64,000 nt of DNA from Sipunculus nudus (Eukaryota > Annelida > Sipuncula > Golfingiida > Sipunculidae). The notes below the pieces were generated by a model. That model made no database searches. It was not told the DNA's origin and worked only from the letters and a program-made list of their open reading frames with translations. Position 1 is the first letter of the stretch. Each line of letters starts with the position of its first letter. Position numbers and translations under genes: made by a program. Shown here one piece after another: positions 9,778 through 19,709 of this stretch. The stretch is from assembly GCA_026874595.1 (NCBI GenBank), contig CM049321.1:18572979-18636978 (forward strand), written 5' to 3'.

Positions 9778-10077
9778 TCATATAGGCGGCGGTTCCGTCC
9801 GATCTTCGCACATGGTCCTGTCACAAGGATCGTCTGTAATCGGTTCGGGCATATTACGCGCAAGGTACAGTTCCTCCATTTCTTCATCCAGTTTCATATT
9901 TTCACCTTGTCCTCTTCCCTCGCCGTCCTCACCGTCGTCCGATTCTGAATCGCTGGACCACATATCTGCGCATGCATCTTTCACGTCGTTCAGCCGCTGT
10001 AACCACATCTGCTTTTTTCTCTCCTTTAAGGCACGCCTTTTCTCCTTGTGAACCGTGTTCGTCAATCCGCGTTCCAT
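9778..10077 (-). CDS. Small acidic/basic protein; may be continuation of the upstream frame
   Basis: 99 residues from the ATG at 10077. The N-terminal part is strongly basic (KRRALKERKKQ) and the middle strongly acidic (SSDSESDDGEDGEGRG). The frame remains open upstream of the ATG, through charged, coding-like sequence, to about 10140, where it overlaps the end of the next gene in a different frame. It is therefore either a separate gene starting 24 bases after the upstream stop, or the 3' part of one gene interrupted by a -1 shift. I see no known domain. The charge pattern would suit a nucleic-acid-associated or tegument protein. Confidence 0.55.
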   Translation of the reverse strand: MERGLTNTVHKEKRRALKERKKQMWLQRLNDVKDACADMWSSDSESDDGEDGEGRGQGENMKLDEEMEELYLARNMPEPITDDPCDRTMCEDRTEPPPI

Positions 10078-10100
10078 CCGGGTGTTAAAAATGCGCCTTT

Positions 10101-10541
10101 TCACAGGGTCAATAACGTTGCGCCGAACGGCACCGTACAATGCACTTGGGCGGCCGCTCGTGTTGCCATTTCACGTGCACGCTGCAACTCGTCTTTGTGC
10201 ATACGGTACCATTCGAGTGTCAGGGCTCTTCCCGTAATCCCGTATTTTCTTTCACTCGCCAGGGCCTTGTGTTCCAATACGTCCGCTAGGCGTGTGCAAG
10301 CGGTCATGCGACAAGCCAAGCGAAATCGGTCATTCAGATCTGCTACCTCTCTGTTGTGACTGACCTCACTGGTCGAGGGTCCCGGCGACACGGGTTCGCG
10401 CACCGTACCTGTGCGTCCACTCCGGATATCGAAAGACATAGTTCTTCTGTACTTGTCACCTTTCTGCGACGGATCGACAACACCTGACATGTCCTGATCA
10501 GTATCAGTCTTTGCATGCCTCGCGAGAACGTCCGTCGTCAT
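10101..10541 (-). CDS. Unrecognised hydrophilic protein
   Basis: 146 residues from ATG 10541. The N-terminal half is polar and probably disordered (MSGVVDPSQKGDKYRR, SPGPSTSEVSHN). The C-terminal half is helical and charged (ALASERKYGITGRALTLEW, ELQRAREMATRAAAQ). It has no membrane segment or recognisable motif. Its last 40 bases overlap, in another frame, the open frame of the next minus-strand ORF, and the helical character carries on in that frame. The last few residues before the stop (about VHCTVPFGATLLTL) look less like the rest, which hints that the authentic C-terminus lies in the other frame. Confidence 0.6.
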   Translation of the reverse strand: MTTDVLARHAKTDTDQDMSGVVDPSQKGDKYRRTMSFDIRSGRTGTVREPVSPGPSTSEVSHNREVADLNDRFRLACRMTACTRLADVLEHKALASERKYGITGRALTLEWYRMHKDELQRAREMATRAAAQVHCTVPFGATLLTL

Positions 10542-10566
10542 GGTTCATAGCGGTACGTGTATATCA

Positions 10567-11757
10567 TCATGCTACCCTTGGCTTTATCACGTACGTGTAT
10601 AACACGTACCCCAAACCTGCTAGCACAGAAAGCGTCAGGATCGTGCAAATAATCTTGCTGATTATACGTGAGCAACACGATTCGCACACGTAACAGTCAC
10701 CGTCAGAGTGTTTCCCACTGCGCCGACAAATGCCACAGCGCTCCACCAAAAGTGACACGTAATACAACATCACCCAACACCCCGCGCTTAAGACGCCTGC
10801 GTGCCAGTACGCAAACTGGGGGACGAACGCGTCACAGGATCGTAGGCGATGGGATGAATACGTCCCCATCAAACAGGCCACAGTGAGAAATATAACCATG
10901 GCATGCAAAGCTCCGCACGCGCCGGAACAGACCAACTTGTTGTGTCTGTGTCGTGTGGACACGCTCTTTCGGTCATTTTTCCCGATCGGCCAGTGGAACC
11001 CGGTGAATTCAAACTGGGAATACGGCGGAGGAGGTTCATCGGTGCCCGTGTGCAAGTACCGGTCGGCTTCCTCGGACACAACGGCTTCCATTGAGTCCAC
11101 TCCGTCGAGAATGGCAGGTTTCTCATCGAGTTTTTCGCCCTGTGTCGGCGGCACCACGAGATTCGGTTCCGCATACGTGAAGCGCGGACGCGATACATCG
11201 GATTTTGGGTTGTGGCCTCCGGGGACGGCTGGGTTGTCGTTACAAGCTGTTGTTTTGTCTGCAAGTTTCTGTTGTGCTTTTTCACGAAGACCATCCATGA
11301 TACGGATGTGAGCTACATGCAGTTTATGCGCAGCGTTGCGCAAGTGCATGCTAAAAACAACGAACAAACATAGACCCACAAGTGGGAAGCACACAGCGTC
11401 AAACAACATCTCCTGCAGCAGCTCGTCATAGGCCGCAACAAGGCGTTCCGGGGGTCGACCTGACGAATCAGTGGTAGGAACAGGTGACGCGTTCTCACTG
11501 CAAAGTAATATGCCGACAGTACACCTGAGTCTACGTGGGCGTCTCAACCAGCAGGCGCTTGTCGGGTATGCGGTTTGTGGCAAAAAGTAAGGTTCCATAG
11601 AGGCGTTGCGTCCAGAGCGTAAATAAATGCAACCGCAGTGGTCGTCCTCCGGCCACCACCCAGGGTGCCACAAGTGTAGAGCGCTGATGATCCCCGCAGC
11701 CATGCAGGCGATCGACGCAGCTAGGCCAGTGGCTACCTGAAATGTCGTGTGTCCCAT
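10567..11757 (-). CDS. Multi-pass membrane protein with a cysteine-rich segment
   Basis: 396 residues from the first ATG at 11757 (MGHTTFQVATG). Hydrophobic segments occur near residues 9-30 (VATGLAASIACMAAGIISAL), 127-146 (FDAVCFPLVGLCLFVVF), 285-303 (HAMVIFLTVACLMGTY), 318-342 and 365-390 (IICTILTLSVLAGLGYVLY). Before the last one lies a cysteine-rich stretch (CGICRRSGKHSDGDCYVCESCC). A hydrophilic loop of about 130 residues separates segments 2 and 3 and contains PPPYSQF, a PPPY late-domain-like motif that could recruit WW-domain ubiquitin ligases. It is probably an envelope or intracellular-membrane protein; no family is recognised. Confidence 0.75.
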   Translation of the reverse strand: MGHTTFQVATGLAASIACMAAGIISALHLWHPGWWPEDDHCGCIYLRSGRNASMEPYFLPQTAYPTSACWLRRPRRLRCTVGILLCSENASPVPTTDSSGRPPERLVAAYDELLQEMLFDAVCFPLVGLCLFVVFSMHLRNAAHKLHVAHIRIMDGLREKAQQKLADKTTACNDNPAVPGGHNPKSDVSRPRFTYAEPNLVVPPTQGEKLDEKPAILDGVDSMEAVVSEEADRYLHTGTDEPPPPYSQFEFTGFHWPIGKNDRKSVSTRHRHNKLVCSGACGALHAMVIFLTVACLMGTYSSHRLRSCDAFVPQFAYWHAGVLSAGCWVMLYYVSLLVERCGICRRSGKHSDGDCYVCESCCSRIISKIICTILTLSVLAGLGYVLYTYVIKPRVA

Positions 11758-11866
11758 ATTTAATGCCGCACACAGCACGATAATGATCCCGCATTGATCG
11801 GTGAGGCAGCTGTCATTGTGACATCAGACAGATACACATCCCCCACTGCACAAATACAAGTCTCTG

Positions 11867-12406
11867 TTATTCAGCGATGGCTTTCGCGATCTGACAGAAA
11901 AAAGAAACCCAACCTGACACCCCATGTGGCATCCATCCTGTGAAAAGCCCAGGAGAAGCATGGTTCTTGTGAATTGACGGGTTAACCACGTACAAATAAG
12001 CCCACCTGACGAAAACAGAGGACACACATTTAATGGTTTCCAGCGGGACGCCATTGCGTTCCAGCTGACGACGAACAGACAAAGCGAATGCGAAAAAAAC
12101 CAAAGCGTGTCCATAATAGCAGAAACCGTTCGCCACGCGGCCTAGTATGATATTCAGACTCTTTTCAATGTCATGTTGCCCGTTCAGACATGACCACCAC
12201 CTCTCTCCCGCAACTCTGATGTCCTTCATGTTTTCCAATTGCTTTATGCACCCTCCCAGTGCAATTTCCACGTGCGCGTACGGTATAAAACAATCAGAAC
12301 AGACTGAGCGGTTATCGTGGCGTTCAGGGAATTGACAGACGAAAAGATGATTCACGATTCGCCTGGCTGTAGAATGGGGCATAACAAGCGGATATCTTCT
12401 ACGCAT
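11867..12406 (-). CDS. Bcl-2-like protein (candidate viral apoptosis regulator)
   Basis: 179 residues from ATG 12406. The spacing and character of the last 95 residues resemble Bcl-2 proteins. A BH1-like helix pair (VANGFCYYGHALVFFAFALS, about 90-109) has an aromatic-G-basic core followed by the FFAF hydrophobic run. A charged turn (RNGVPL) and a long helix come next, then a BH2-like WMPHGVSGWVSFF (about 160-172). In Bcl-2 proteins the BH1 core is usually W-G-R; here it is Y-G-H. There is no C-terminal membrane anchor, as the protein ends soon after BH2. No convincing BH3 is seen. If correct it would act at mitochondria or in the cytosol to block apoptosis of infected cells. The assignment is by eye and needs a profile or structure comparison. 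Confidence 0.5.
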   Translation of the reverse strand: MRRRYPLVMPHSTARRIVNHLFVCQFPERHDNRSVCSDCFIPYAHVEIALGGCIKQLENMKDIRVAGERWWSCLNGQHDIEKSLNIILGRVANGFCYYGHALVFFAFALSVRRQLERNGVPLETIKCVSSVFVRWAYLYVVNPSIHKNHASPGLFTGWMPHGVSGWVSFFCQIAKAIAE

Positions 12407-12857
12407 ACCGTTATTCGAGCGTATCAGCAAACTTGTCTAATGTGGCGTGAACGACTTTGCGTGCGGCGGTAGTGCAATGCCTGGTATCCTGTCCTTAATT
12501 TGCGAAACCACTCACGCCCGAAAACGGTGTTACTGCAAATTGCTACACACGTCACGCGCACGACTTTCGCACTCATGTGGGAACGTCCACAGATATTCTG
12601 GTAGCAAGTCGTCGGAGAAGTTGAGTGTCATTGCCGCGGCCAAATGTCGGCATCCGGGTTAACGTCTGGGACACATGTCCGGCTAGTCGAGGCGTTTATC
12701 ACGGATAACAGTACACTTAGGGGGACGCCGGTTTGTAACTGCACGATCAGGCAATTATTCGAGAGACGAAGTGTCACACATTTTTTATTATTGTGTCGTT
12801 TCAACGTTCCTGTGCCTGAGCATCCAACGCCTGCTCACCAGCAAATGCAAATAGCGT
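12407..12857. other. Intergenic stretch between two minus-strand genes
   Basis: No gene supported. The plus-strand open frames here lack a good ATG start or look arbitrary. TTTATT at 12784-12789 is an AATAAA on the minus strand, about 70 bases downstream of the membrane-protein stop at 12858. The part next to 12406 must hold the promoter of the Bcl-2-like gene. Confidence 0.5.
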
Positions 12858-13517
12858 TCACGATCTGTCCCAAAGGGCGTGCTGAGTGGTTTCAAGGACG
12901 AGGGCGGCTGCAGTGAATAACAGGTACATGGCAGAGAGTACGTAGAACGTGATGCACGGGGGCTGAACTATTCCTGTTTTCGCCACGCGCACCATCTGCA
13001 CCAAGAAACTTATGAACCAAGGGATGATCATGATCACATGCAAACCAGACACGATTGCGGATTTGGAAGAGGCTGTTACCATCCCCGTGAGACTGTAAAA
13101 ATCACGTGGATCACCCTTCGTGCCACGCACGTTCTCTTTGTCATGCACCAGTAACCTTTCGCCTTCATGGTTTTCCTCACACGTGTCACCTCCATTGTCA
13201 TCTTTTTCGTCTCTGAATATGTAAGTGTTTTTTCGAGGTCCTCGTCTACTCCCAAACGTATGTTTATTACGTCCCTCATGAGCGGACATCTTCGTCTCCC
13301 TTGGGTTGTTCCTTCCGGAAATACGGTACGCGAACACAGTCAAGCAGATCATGCTGGATCCATATTGTATCATACATATAGGAAGAAAAGAACTGTCGTC
13401 ACATAAAGATATATGTGCCGCGCCTGTTGTGATGATAATGCCGTATGCAGACACAAGAACAAAGGCGAACATGATACGAAGACGGCGACCTCTGACGAAT
13501 GACGCCTTGCCGTTCAT
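12858..13517 (-). CDS. Four-pass membrane protein
   Basis: 219 residues from ATG 13517. Hydrophobic segments lie near residues 14-36 (IMFAFVLVSAYGIIITTG), 45-64 (LPICMIQYGSSMICLTVF), 151-175 (HVIMIIPWFISFLVQMV) and 185-210 (CITFYVLSAMYLLFTAAALVL). Between segments 2 and 3 is a polar loop of about 85 residues, first basic (GRNKHTFGSRRGPRKN) and then acidic (DEKDDNGGDTCEENHEGE). The four-pass topology with both ends on the same face is an inference. An envelope or modulatory membrane protein is likely. It is transcribed in the same direction as the Bcl-2-like and five-pass membrane genes downstream. Confidence 0.75.
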   Translation of the reverse strand: MNGKASFVRGRRLRIMFAFVLVSAYGIIITTGAAHISLCDDSSFLPICMIQYGSSMICLTVFAYRISGRNNPRETKMSAHEGRNKHTFGSRRGPRKNTYIFRDEKDDNGGDTCEENHEGERLLVHDKENVRGTKGDPRDFYSLTGMVTASSKSAIVSGLHVIMIIPWFISFLVQMVRVAKTGIVQPPCITFYVLSAMYLLFTAAALVLETTQHALWDRS

Positions 13518-13788
13518 CGTTGTCTATGCTTTCGTTATTAGGGCAATCATATACAACAACCTGTACAGAAGAACAGTAGGAACACCCCCAATCCAATAAC
13601 CAACAGAACCACACAGCCGCTACTGACACAGACCAGTATTTGGAAAGGGGCCATTGACCTCGTTCTCTCTTTACATCAACGTTCATGTCAATTCGTTATC
13701 GAGCCGTTACGGGAATTGAGAACAGTGACAACCAAAGGTATAACGGAAAACACGTTTTTGTTTTTGTTTACCCTCTAGGATCCGCAAC

Positions 13789-16700
13789 ATGGCCGCTATA
13801 CCACCGCCACACCCACAACTGGGGCCTTGGGCCTTTGCATTTGACAACCATCACCTGGCCCCTTACCTCAACACGGGCGTACAGGAACTGTACACACTAG
13901 CGAAGAGTTACGCCACGGGGGGACTGCTGGAAAACGACCCTATGGATGCACGGTTGCTGGAATCCAAATTTATCAGATATTATAAATGCTATGTGGCGGG
14001 TGCGTCAGTGCGAGGCGTTCAAAACACACCCCTGGGCGTTTGCTTGGTGCAAAGTTTCGATCCGCACATGATGGACTGCAGGTACGAAGATGTCGAATAC
14101 GTCAGTAAAGACGCTGTGATGTCGGAACCGCCACAGTCAGACAAGGCGCCCCCGAGGACAGTTCAGAGGCGGAAAAAGAAATTCACCTTCGCCTTGTCAC
14201 ATTCAGCCTACCTGGATGTGCCCTTTGACGTGCTGAACGTATTACGCACAAAGTTGGCCAGTGAAACAAACGATGCTCACACCACAGAACCTATCGTCCG
14301 GTTCGGGTATATGATGCAAGACGGCATGAGGGACCTCATAACGAGTCTGCGCGCCGGAAACATGGCCCACATGGGCGAGTTCCTGAGGGACATATCGCCG
14401 GACGCAGCCATTATGCGGGCACTGTACGCTACCAGGTTGCAGCTGCAACGTGCCCCTGACCCCAACCGCATAGCTCTTATGAAATGTCAGGCACTGAATG
14501 AGGCGGCGAGGATGTTTATGGCGAACCTGTTTTCAGTCCGGCTGGACGCATACGGCGCTGTCCGCCGCCTGGCGAACCAGTGCAGCCAGCAGTGTGACCG
14601 GATTCCTTTCATCCGCGAGAGGTCGCAAAGAGACGAAGGGGCGCCTTGGTCTGGAGCAAAGGCAAAATTGAAAGTCGCCGTGGAGGAAGCTGAGGCCCAG
14701 CTCAGCAGACCGGGAGCCGACCCGCCCAGCATCACTCAGAAGCTTCACCTGCAACGGATGAAAGATCTTTTGTCCTCGGAAAGTGAACTGTTCGATGCCT
14801 CGGATGTTCTGTGTGTGGTGCTGATGGGACCCGAGACTTACCAGCAGATGGCTCAAGGTATGTCAATGTACCGCGTGCTGATAGACTTGCGCCGTGGTGT
14901 GCTCCGCATAAACAAAACGGAGGAACAGATGATCGCACATACGGGTATCATGGTCCTTAACATACACAGCAACAAAGAGACCGTGAAAGACAGAGAACCG
15001 ACAGCCGAAGAATACGTCTCGATCATGCGGGGCCCTGTCGACAGCAACGGGGAACCTACGGAGACTCTTTTCGCTGGAGTGGAAAAGGGTTACGTGGTAC
15101 AGACATTCCCGGGGTTGACCCACAGAGACGGTCTGGTCTTGTTTTCGAAAGACGTCAGCGATGTGACAGACGTGACACGCCGCGTGGACCGTGATGTGAC
15201 ACGGGACATACTGCACGTGACGCAGACCACACCGATAGCGCTGTGCAGTCAACTAGACTACGTGCTGGACCGCTTGCAGAACCCGTCTTGTACTACAGGA
15301 AACCTAGGTGACCCACACCCAGTCAGGAACCCAAGCGCCAAACAACGCCTGCAAGTGCCCGTGAGCATGACGTGGAAAACCTACGGGGGCCGCGACGAAA
15401 CCGTTACGGCTCTCCAGGCACTGATCGACGTCCTTTTCAACCCGGACCTGTACAATTTCGTGAGTACAACTAAAAGGTACAACACGCCTTCCAAACTGCA
15501 TGCTGCAGGGACATCCGGACCTTCCGGGAGAAATGACGAAAGTACACACACTGCAGGAGTATGGGACGTCTTTCCTCCAAAAACCCGAGCGTCCCTGTGT
15601 GATGTTGTTGCACACCATGACGTATCGACCACAGCTTTGAGGTTGCATGAAACTGAAGGGCCTATGGCGAGATCGTACGGATGGACCTGTGAGAACACAC
15701 TGCTATTGCCTCTGCAGCGCAGCCTGAGTAATGTGGACCACATGAACTATCACCAAGCGGGATCTGTGCGTCTGCTCCATGACCAACCTAACCCCTTCCA
15801 GACGCTACACTTCATCCCAAAGAATCTTGACAAAACATCTTTTTCAAAATTGTGTGAAATAACAGGTGGTACAATACCAGACGGGTTCAAGGAAGGAACA
15901 TCCGCGCTGTTCGTACCGAGATTTCATCTTGAAAATATACCGCTCTGTCTCCGACCCCTGTCCAGCGTTCAGGACGCGGGTGAGAGCATAGCGAGGACGC
16001 ATTACCCTTACCTGTTGGACCCCACTGATCCGCGCTCAGAGGCAGCCAGGGTCTGGAGTACGTCGTTGAACCACTCTTGTCAAGACCTGCTCTGCAAACG
16101 CTGGGAAGCGATGCTGATCGCCAAGTACCCCACTGACATGTTGTTCGTCGAAAAATTTCACACACACGTTTGTGAAAATGGAGAAAGCATTGAATTCCAG
16201 TACCTGCTACGGTCAGCTTACATATTTTCCGCTTTCGGAGGGGTGCTGACATGCGACTCAAACCTGACGCTGATGAAGGCGATCGCAACAGTGCCACTCC
16301 CCCCTGTATTGAGGCAGTTCCCGCCTTTACAAAAACTACAACAAGCATGCCGTGGCATAGTGAAGTTAACTGAAGATGTCGCAGGGTGTTTGATGAAACG
16401 GTTAGCTGCCGATCTGCAGGTTTTGGGTCACGGGCAGATAGCAGCAAAACTCGTGTCATCCGAGGCAGTGACGTTCACAAAAAAAGAATCTGCAATATTA
16501 CTACGGCGTAGTCAAGAAATCAGCAGTTGCACGGACCTTGCTTTACCCACACCGCTACCAATGGGCGTGACGGGGTCTAACATGTGGCAGCATGTCGACA
16601 TGAAAGACTCAACGGACGTGACGTGTTTCGCATGGATGCGGCAGGTTCCGGATGAGTTTGCTACTCACCCAACTAAGTACGATGTGACTGAAAAGGCAAA

Positions 16701-18657
16701 AAGGGATCAGACAGACGCGTATAGCAAATGTCATGTTAAGATACCAACTAATATATTCCAAACAGCAACGCCACAAGACATGATTCAAATGAAGACATTT
16801 TACAGCATAATGCAGCAACTTTGCGGGAGCACAATGACAGCTGTTAAACCACGTCAGGATAACCAACAGATGGCCGCGTGTGTCACGGTGGCTACAGCGA
16901 GGGACTTATTCAAAAAGACAGCTCGAAATAACCGACACTCATCCTGGGACACTCAAACACAATTCTACCCTTTAGATAACACGGTTTTCCGCATATCAGC
17001 TGTACCGGCAGCCAGTCTGCGTATGAAAACAACAAACGGTGGCCTTTACAGAACGGAAACTGCATTATGCACGGACGGGGTCTTCCTAAAAAACGCCGTC
17101 GACATTTCTGGTGACGTGAGCCACATTACGCTGAAAACATTTGAGGGTATCACGTTCGAATACGACGACGACACCGGCTTGATAAAACCATCCACCAAAA
17201 CGAAACTGGAGGCTGCAAAAAAGATTGTCACAGATGAAACAGCCCAAACACTGTGGTTTCCCCTGCCCTTGTCCCTAGAAGTGATGGACGTAAACATGTG
17301 CGAAACCCTAACGGAAAATAAAGGAAAATTGATTGGAAAGGATATACCACGGTACAACGGGTGTGACATGCAGCCGGACATATACCTTTACGCTGCGGCA
17401 CATCACCCAGTTCAGCGAGACGGCATTCACTCGCGCCGCGTAGCACTTTCGCAGTTGAGCCCGGAGGCCAGGGTGATGATAACACCTGTACAACAGACAT
17501 ATGCAACAGCAGCCGGTATATGCGCTCTTGCAAAGCAGGCAGGTCATGCCACCCTGGGTTGCATGGTGCTGCAACACGACAAAGTGGAAACAGAACACCT
17601 GTTCGCAGCCACCCCTGCGAGTATATGGCTCAGACAGGGACCCGTGCACACGCAAGAGACGATCAACGACACTCACAGTGGCACGATCGTGCAAGAAATG
17701 CTCCGTTTTTCTGAAACCAAGATGGGCACATCAGGCCTCGTTGTGCCGCACGCCATGTTCACAGGAAACCGCACAGACGGGGCATACCACCCAAGGGTCT
17801 CCTGGCAAGGCATCGACAGGAACGCACGAAACATAACATCTGACGTGGCTACGTTGTACGTGGAAAGTGCAAAGGCGTACGGGAGCAGTCTCGCCGGAAA
17901 GATGACCGCAAGCTCCACAGGCGCAGATCCCCTGCAAAAGACAGCCGGTTACGTTCAAGGACACACCGCCTATTGGCCAGAGAGGGACGCGGGTCGCGGC
18001 CAGGCAGAAAAGTCCACAACCGATATACTGTTGGTGCCTACTTGCATGCCACTGGAAGCGTTCTGCAACGTCGTGGACGTGCGTAACCCGGGCAAGTCGG
18101 ACGCTTTTCAAGACTGTGCCAACCGGATGACCCGCTCCATGTTTTTCACGGGGGAGGCTTCCGGTTTCAGCAACCCGTGGGCATCATTGCCGTTCTCCTT
18201 GGCTTACGTAGGACATTCACAGACGAGTGTAGGGGAACTGTTGCGCATGCCTCAGACGATTGCTGAGAGGTCACCCGTTCACAACGGACTGGACCGCGGC
18301 CTGACCGAACTGTTGGAGAACATGGAACTTGGCCATCTAGGGAGGAAAAGGAAAACACCAGGAGCAGACGTTCCTGTACCCGGATGGAAGGTCGGGACAA
18401 AAGGAGATGCAAGCCACACACATATCAGTCCGATGAGCCTGTCCAATAGCCCGGGCCAGTACCGACATCTCAGCCACGTCCTAGGCGGGGCCGTGCCAAT
18501 GACATCTTGTTCAGCCCCTCACCTGTCCTTGGATAACCGTACATGGGGTGAACCCACGCGCTTCCCTGACGGAAACTACAAATTGAACGGGTTTAACACA
18601 TTACTATTCAACCCAAATGCCAACCCTGCCACGTCTGGAGGCCGTCCAATGGCATGA
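13789..18657 (+). CDS. Very large protein, probable major capsid protein
   Basis: 1622 residues from ATG 13789 (ACATGG context). There is no signal peptide, membrane segment, enzymatic motif or long disordered region. The sequence is a continuous globular type throughout, with a short polar stretch near residues 1520-1560. Size and character fit a herpesvirus major capsid protein, which forms the hexons and pentons and is normally the largest protein without tegument-like low complexity; vertebrate forms are near 1,150-1,400 residues, so this would be long. I could not align specific motifs, so the name rests on size, composition and genome context. A large tegument protein is the main alternative. 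Confidence 0.45.
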   Translation: MAAIPPPHPQLGPWAFAFDNHHLAPYLNTGVQELYTLAKSYATGGLLENDPMDARLLESKFIRYYKCYVAGASVRGVQNTPLGVCLVQSFDPHMMDCRYEDVEYVSKDAVMSEPPQSDKAPPRTVQRRKKKFTFALSHSAYLDVPFDVLNVLRTKLASETNDAHTTEPIVRFGYMMQDGMRDLITSLRAGNMAHMGEFLRDISPDAAIMRALYATRLQLQRAPDPNRIALMKCQALNEAARMFMANLFSVRLDAYGAVRRLANQCSQQCDRIPFIRERSQRDEGAPWSGAKAKLKVAVEEAEAQLSRPGADPPSITQKLHLQRMKDLLSSESELFDASDVLCVVLMGPETYQQMAQGMSMYRVLIDLRRGVLRINKTEEQMIAHTGIMVLNIHSNKETVKDREPTAEEYVSIMRGPVDSNGEPTETLFAGVEKGYVVQTFPGLTHRDGLVLFSKDVSDVTDVTRRVDRDVTRDILHVTQTTPIALCSQLDYVLDRLQNPSCTTGNLGDPHPVRNPSAKQRLQVPVSMTWKTYGGRDETVTALQALIDVLFNPDLYNFVSTTKRYNTPSKLHAAGTSGPSGRNDESTHTAGVWDVFPPKTRASLCDVVAHHDVSTTALRLHETEGPMARSYGWTCENTLLLPLQRSLSNVDHMNYHQAGSVRLLHDQPNPFQTLHFIPKNLDKTSFSKLCEITGGTIPDGFKEGTSALFVPRFHLENIPLCLRPLSSVQDAGESIARTHYPYLLDPTDPRSEAARVWSTSLNHSCQDLLCKRWEAMLIAKYPTDMLFVEKFHTHVCENGESIEFQYLLRSAYIFSAFGGVLTCDSNLTLMKAIATVPLPPVLRQFPPLQKLQQACRGIVKLTEDVAGCLMKRLAADLQVLGHGQIAAKLVSSEAVTFTKKESAILLRRSQEISSCTDLALPTPLPMGVTGSNMWQHVDMKDSTDVTCFAWMRQVPDEFATHPTKYDVTEKAKRDQTDAYSKCHVKIPTNIFQTATPQDMIQMKTFYSIMQQLCGSTMTAVKPRQDNQQMAACVTVATARDLFKKTARNNRHSSWDTQTQFYPLDNTVFRISAVPAASLRMKTTNGGLYRTETALCTDGVFLKNAVDISGDVSHITLKTFEGITFEYDDDTGLIKPSTKTKLEAAKKIVTDETAQTLWFPLPLSLEVMDVNMCETLTENKGKLIGKDIPRYNGCDMQPDIYLYAAAHHPVQRDGIHSRRVALSQLSPEARVMITPVQQTYATAAGICALAKQAGHATLGCMVLQHDKVETEHLFAATPASIWLRQGPVHTQETINDTHSGTIVQEMLRFSETKMGTSGLVVPHAMFTGNRTDGAYHPRVSWQGIDRNARNITSDVATLYVESAKAYGSSLAGKMTASSTGADPLQKTAGYVQGHTAYWPERDAGRGQAEKSTTDILLVPTCMPLEAFCNVVDVRNPGKSDAFQDCANRMTRSMFFTGEASGFSNPWASLPFSLAYVGHSQTSVGELLRMPQTIAERSPVHNGLDRGLTELLENMELGHLGRKRKTPGADVPVPGWKVGTKGDASHTHISPMSLSNSPGQYRHLSHVLGGAVPMTSCSAPHLSLDNRTWGEPTRFPDGNYKLNGFNTLLFNPNANPATSGGRPMA

Positions 18658-19014
18658 AAGGGATTGGAGCGGTTATTGTCAAAGACGTTGTAAAATGTTT
18701 TCGAACTGTTATCTAATGAAGGTTTATAGTCGCAAGCATTCGTTGTTTGTTATATGTTGCGTACATGGTTATGTTCAAACACACACACACAACACGCCGA
18801 TCCCAAAAACAACACAACACATGAACACAATGTCAAATACCTCTTTATAACGCATGCCAAAAACACCCCACAATGTTGGTCAAATGTTTGTTAATACTAA
18901 CAACAAGAATATGCAAACAAAGTTCAGTCCTGGTTTGGGAATCTGTGAGAGTCCCCTCCTCTTTGCAATGTCTCGTATCGTACAATCCTGTACGTGGGGG
19001 CAGAGCGCGTTAGG

Positions 19015-19536
19015 CTATACATCCGTTGACACAATTTCAAAACGCATACGACCTTTGCCCCACTCGGCTTCGTCCTCTTTCAACATGTATCCGATATTTT
19101 CCAAGCAGTAAATAACGTACGAAAGCAATTCGGTATCAGCGGACATGGGAGTAAATTTGTAAATTTCCAAGATGATCACGCTCTCCAAAAACGGGATCTC
19201 GCGACACAACGCTTTGTAGACGGCTGCTTCCGTTTCTGGTGACAACACAGGACCGGACTGGTTATTGAGATTCATCAGACAGAACAGACACGATTCTGGT
19301 GGCCATGGGTCCACTTGCAGGTGCTTCCACACATTCAGATGACAGTTGGTTGTCAGAGCGAGACTGTAGCAATCAGACAAGTCAGAAGCCGACTTTCGCG
19401 CTCCCCTGATGAAGTCTACCATTTGCCTGGCCGCTTCAGCATTTACACTGGTCATGGCGGCTTTTAGAAGGACGAGCCGTCTGAGTGACACCGACCGCTT
19501 AGGTCGAGGTTTATCGCGACGGCTCACTGACGACAT
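19015..19536 (-). CDS. Member of a two-gene paralogous family (VDPWPP family)
   Basis: 173 residues from ATG 19536, chosen because it is the first ATG after the TATA box at 19590-19597; the open frame above it lacks ATG. The N-terminus is basic (RRDKPRPKRSVSLRRL), then helical. It is clearly related to the protein at 45801-46343. Shared elements in the same order are VDPWPPESC/VDPWPPSLC, LSPETEAAVYK/LDEATLTAVYK, a following helix starting near EIPF/EPWV, and YVIYCLENIGY/YILYCFFSKEY. No known domain is recognised. The family may be virus-specific; a host-interaction role is plausible because one copy lies in the accessory region. Confidence 0.65.
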   Translation of the reverse strand: MSSVSRRDKPRPKRSVSLRRLVLLKAAMTSVNAEAARQMVDFIRGARKSASDLSDCYSLALTTNCHLNVWKHLQVDPWPPESCLFCLMNLNNQSGPVLSPETEAAVYKALCREIPFLESVIILEIYKFTPMSADTELLSYVIYCLENIGYMLKEDEAEWGKGRMRFEIVSTDV

Positions 19537-19589
19537 CGCGAGGGTCACAACTTGTACATATATGCAACTGGCACAGGGCCGTGTATCAC

Positions 19590-19597
19590 TTATATAA
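19590..19597 (-). promoter_or_regulatory. TATA box of the 19015-19536 gene
   Basis: A symmetric ACTTATATAAGT element lies 55-60 bases upstream of the ATG at 19536 on the minus strand. Being symmetric, it might also serve the plus-strand gene starting at 19710. Confidence 0.5.
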
Positions 19598-19709
19598 GTA
19601 GTGGCCTGCCATTGGGGACGCAGACGTAACTGCACGGCAGGCCGTCAATGATACGATACGGGGGGTTGTGTTCCGATCATATCATACGTTAAACAGTTGC
19701 TGTCACGTG

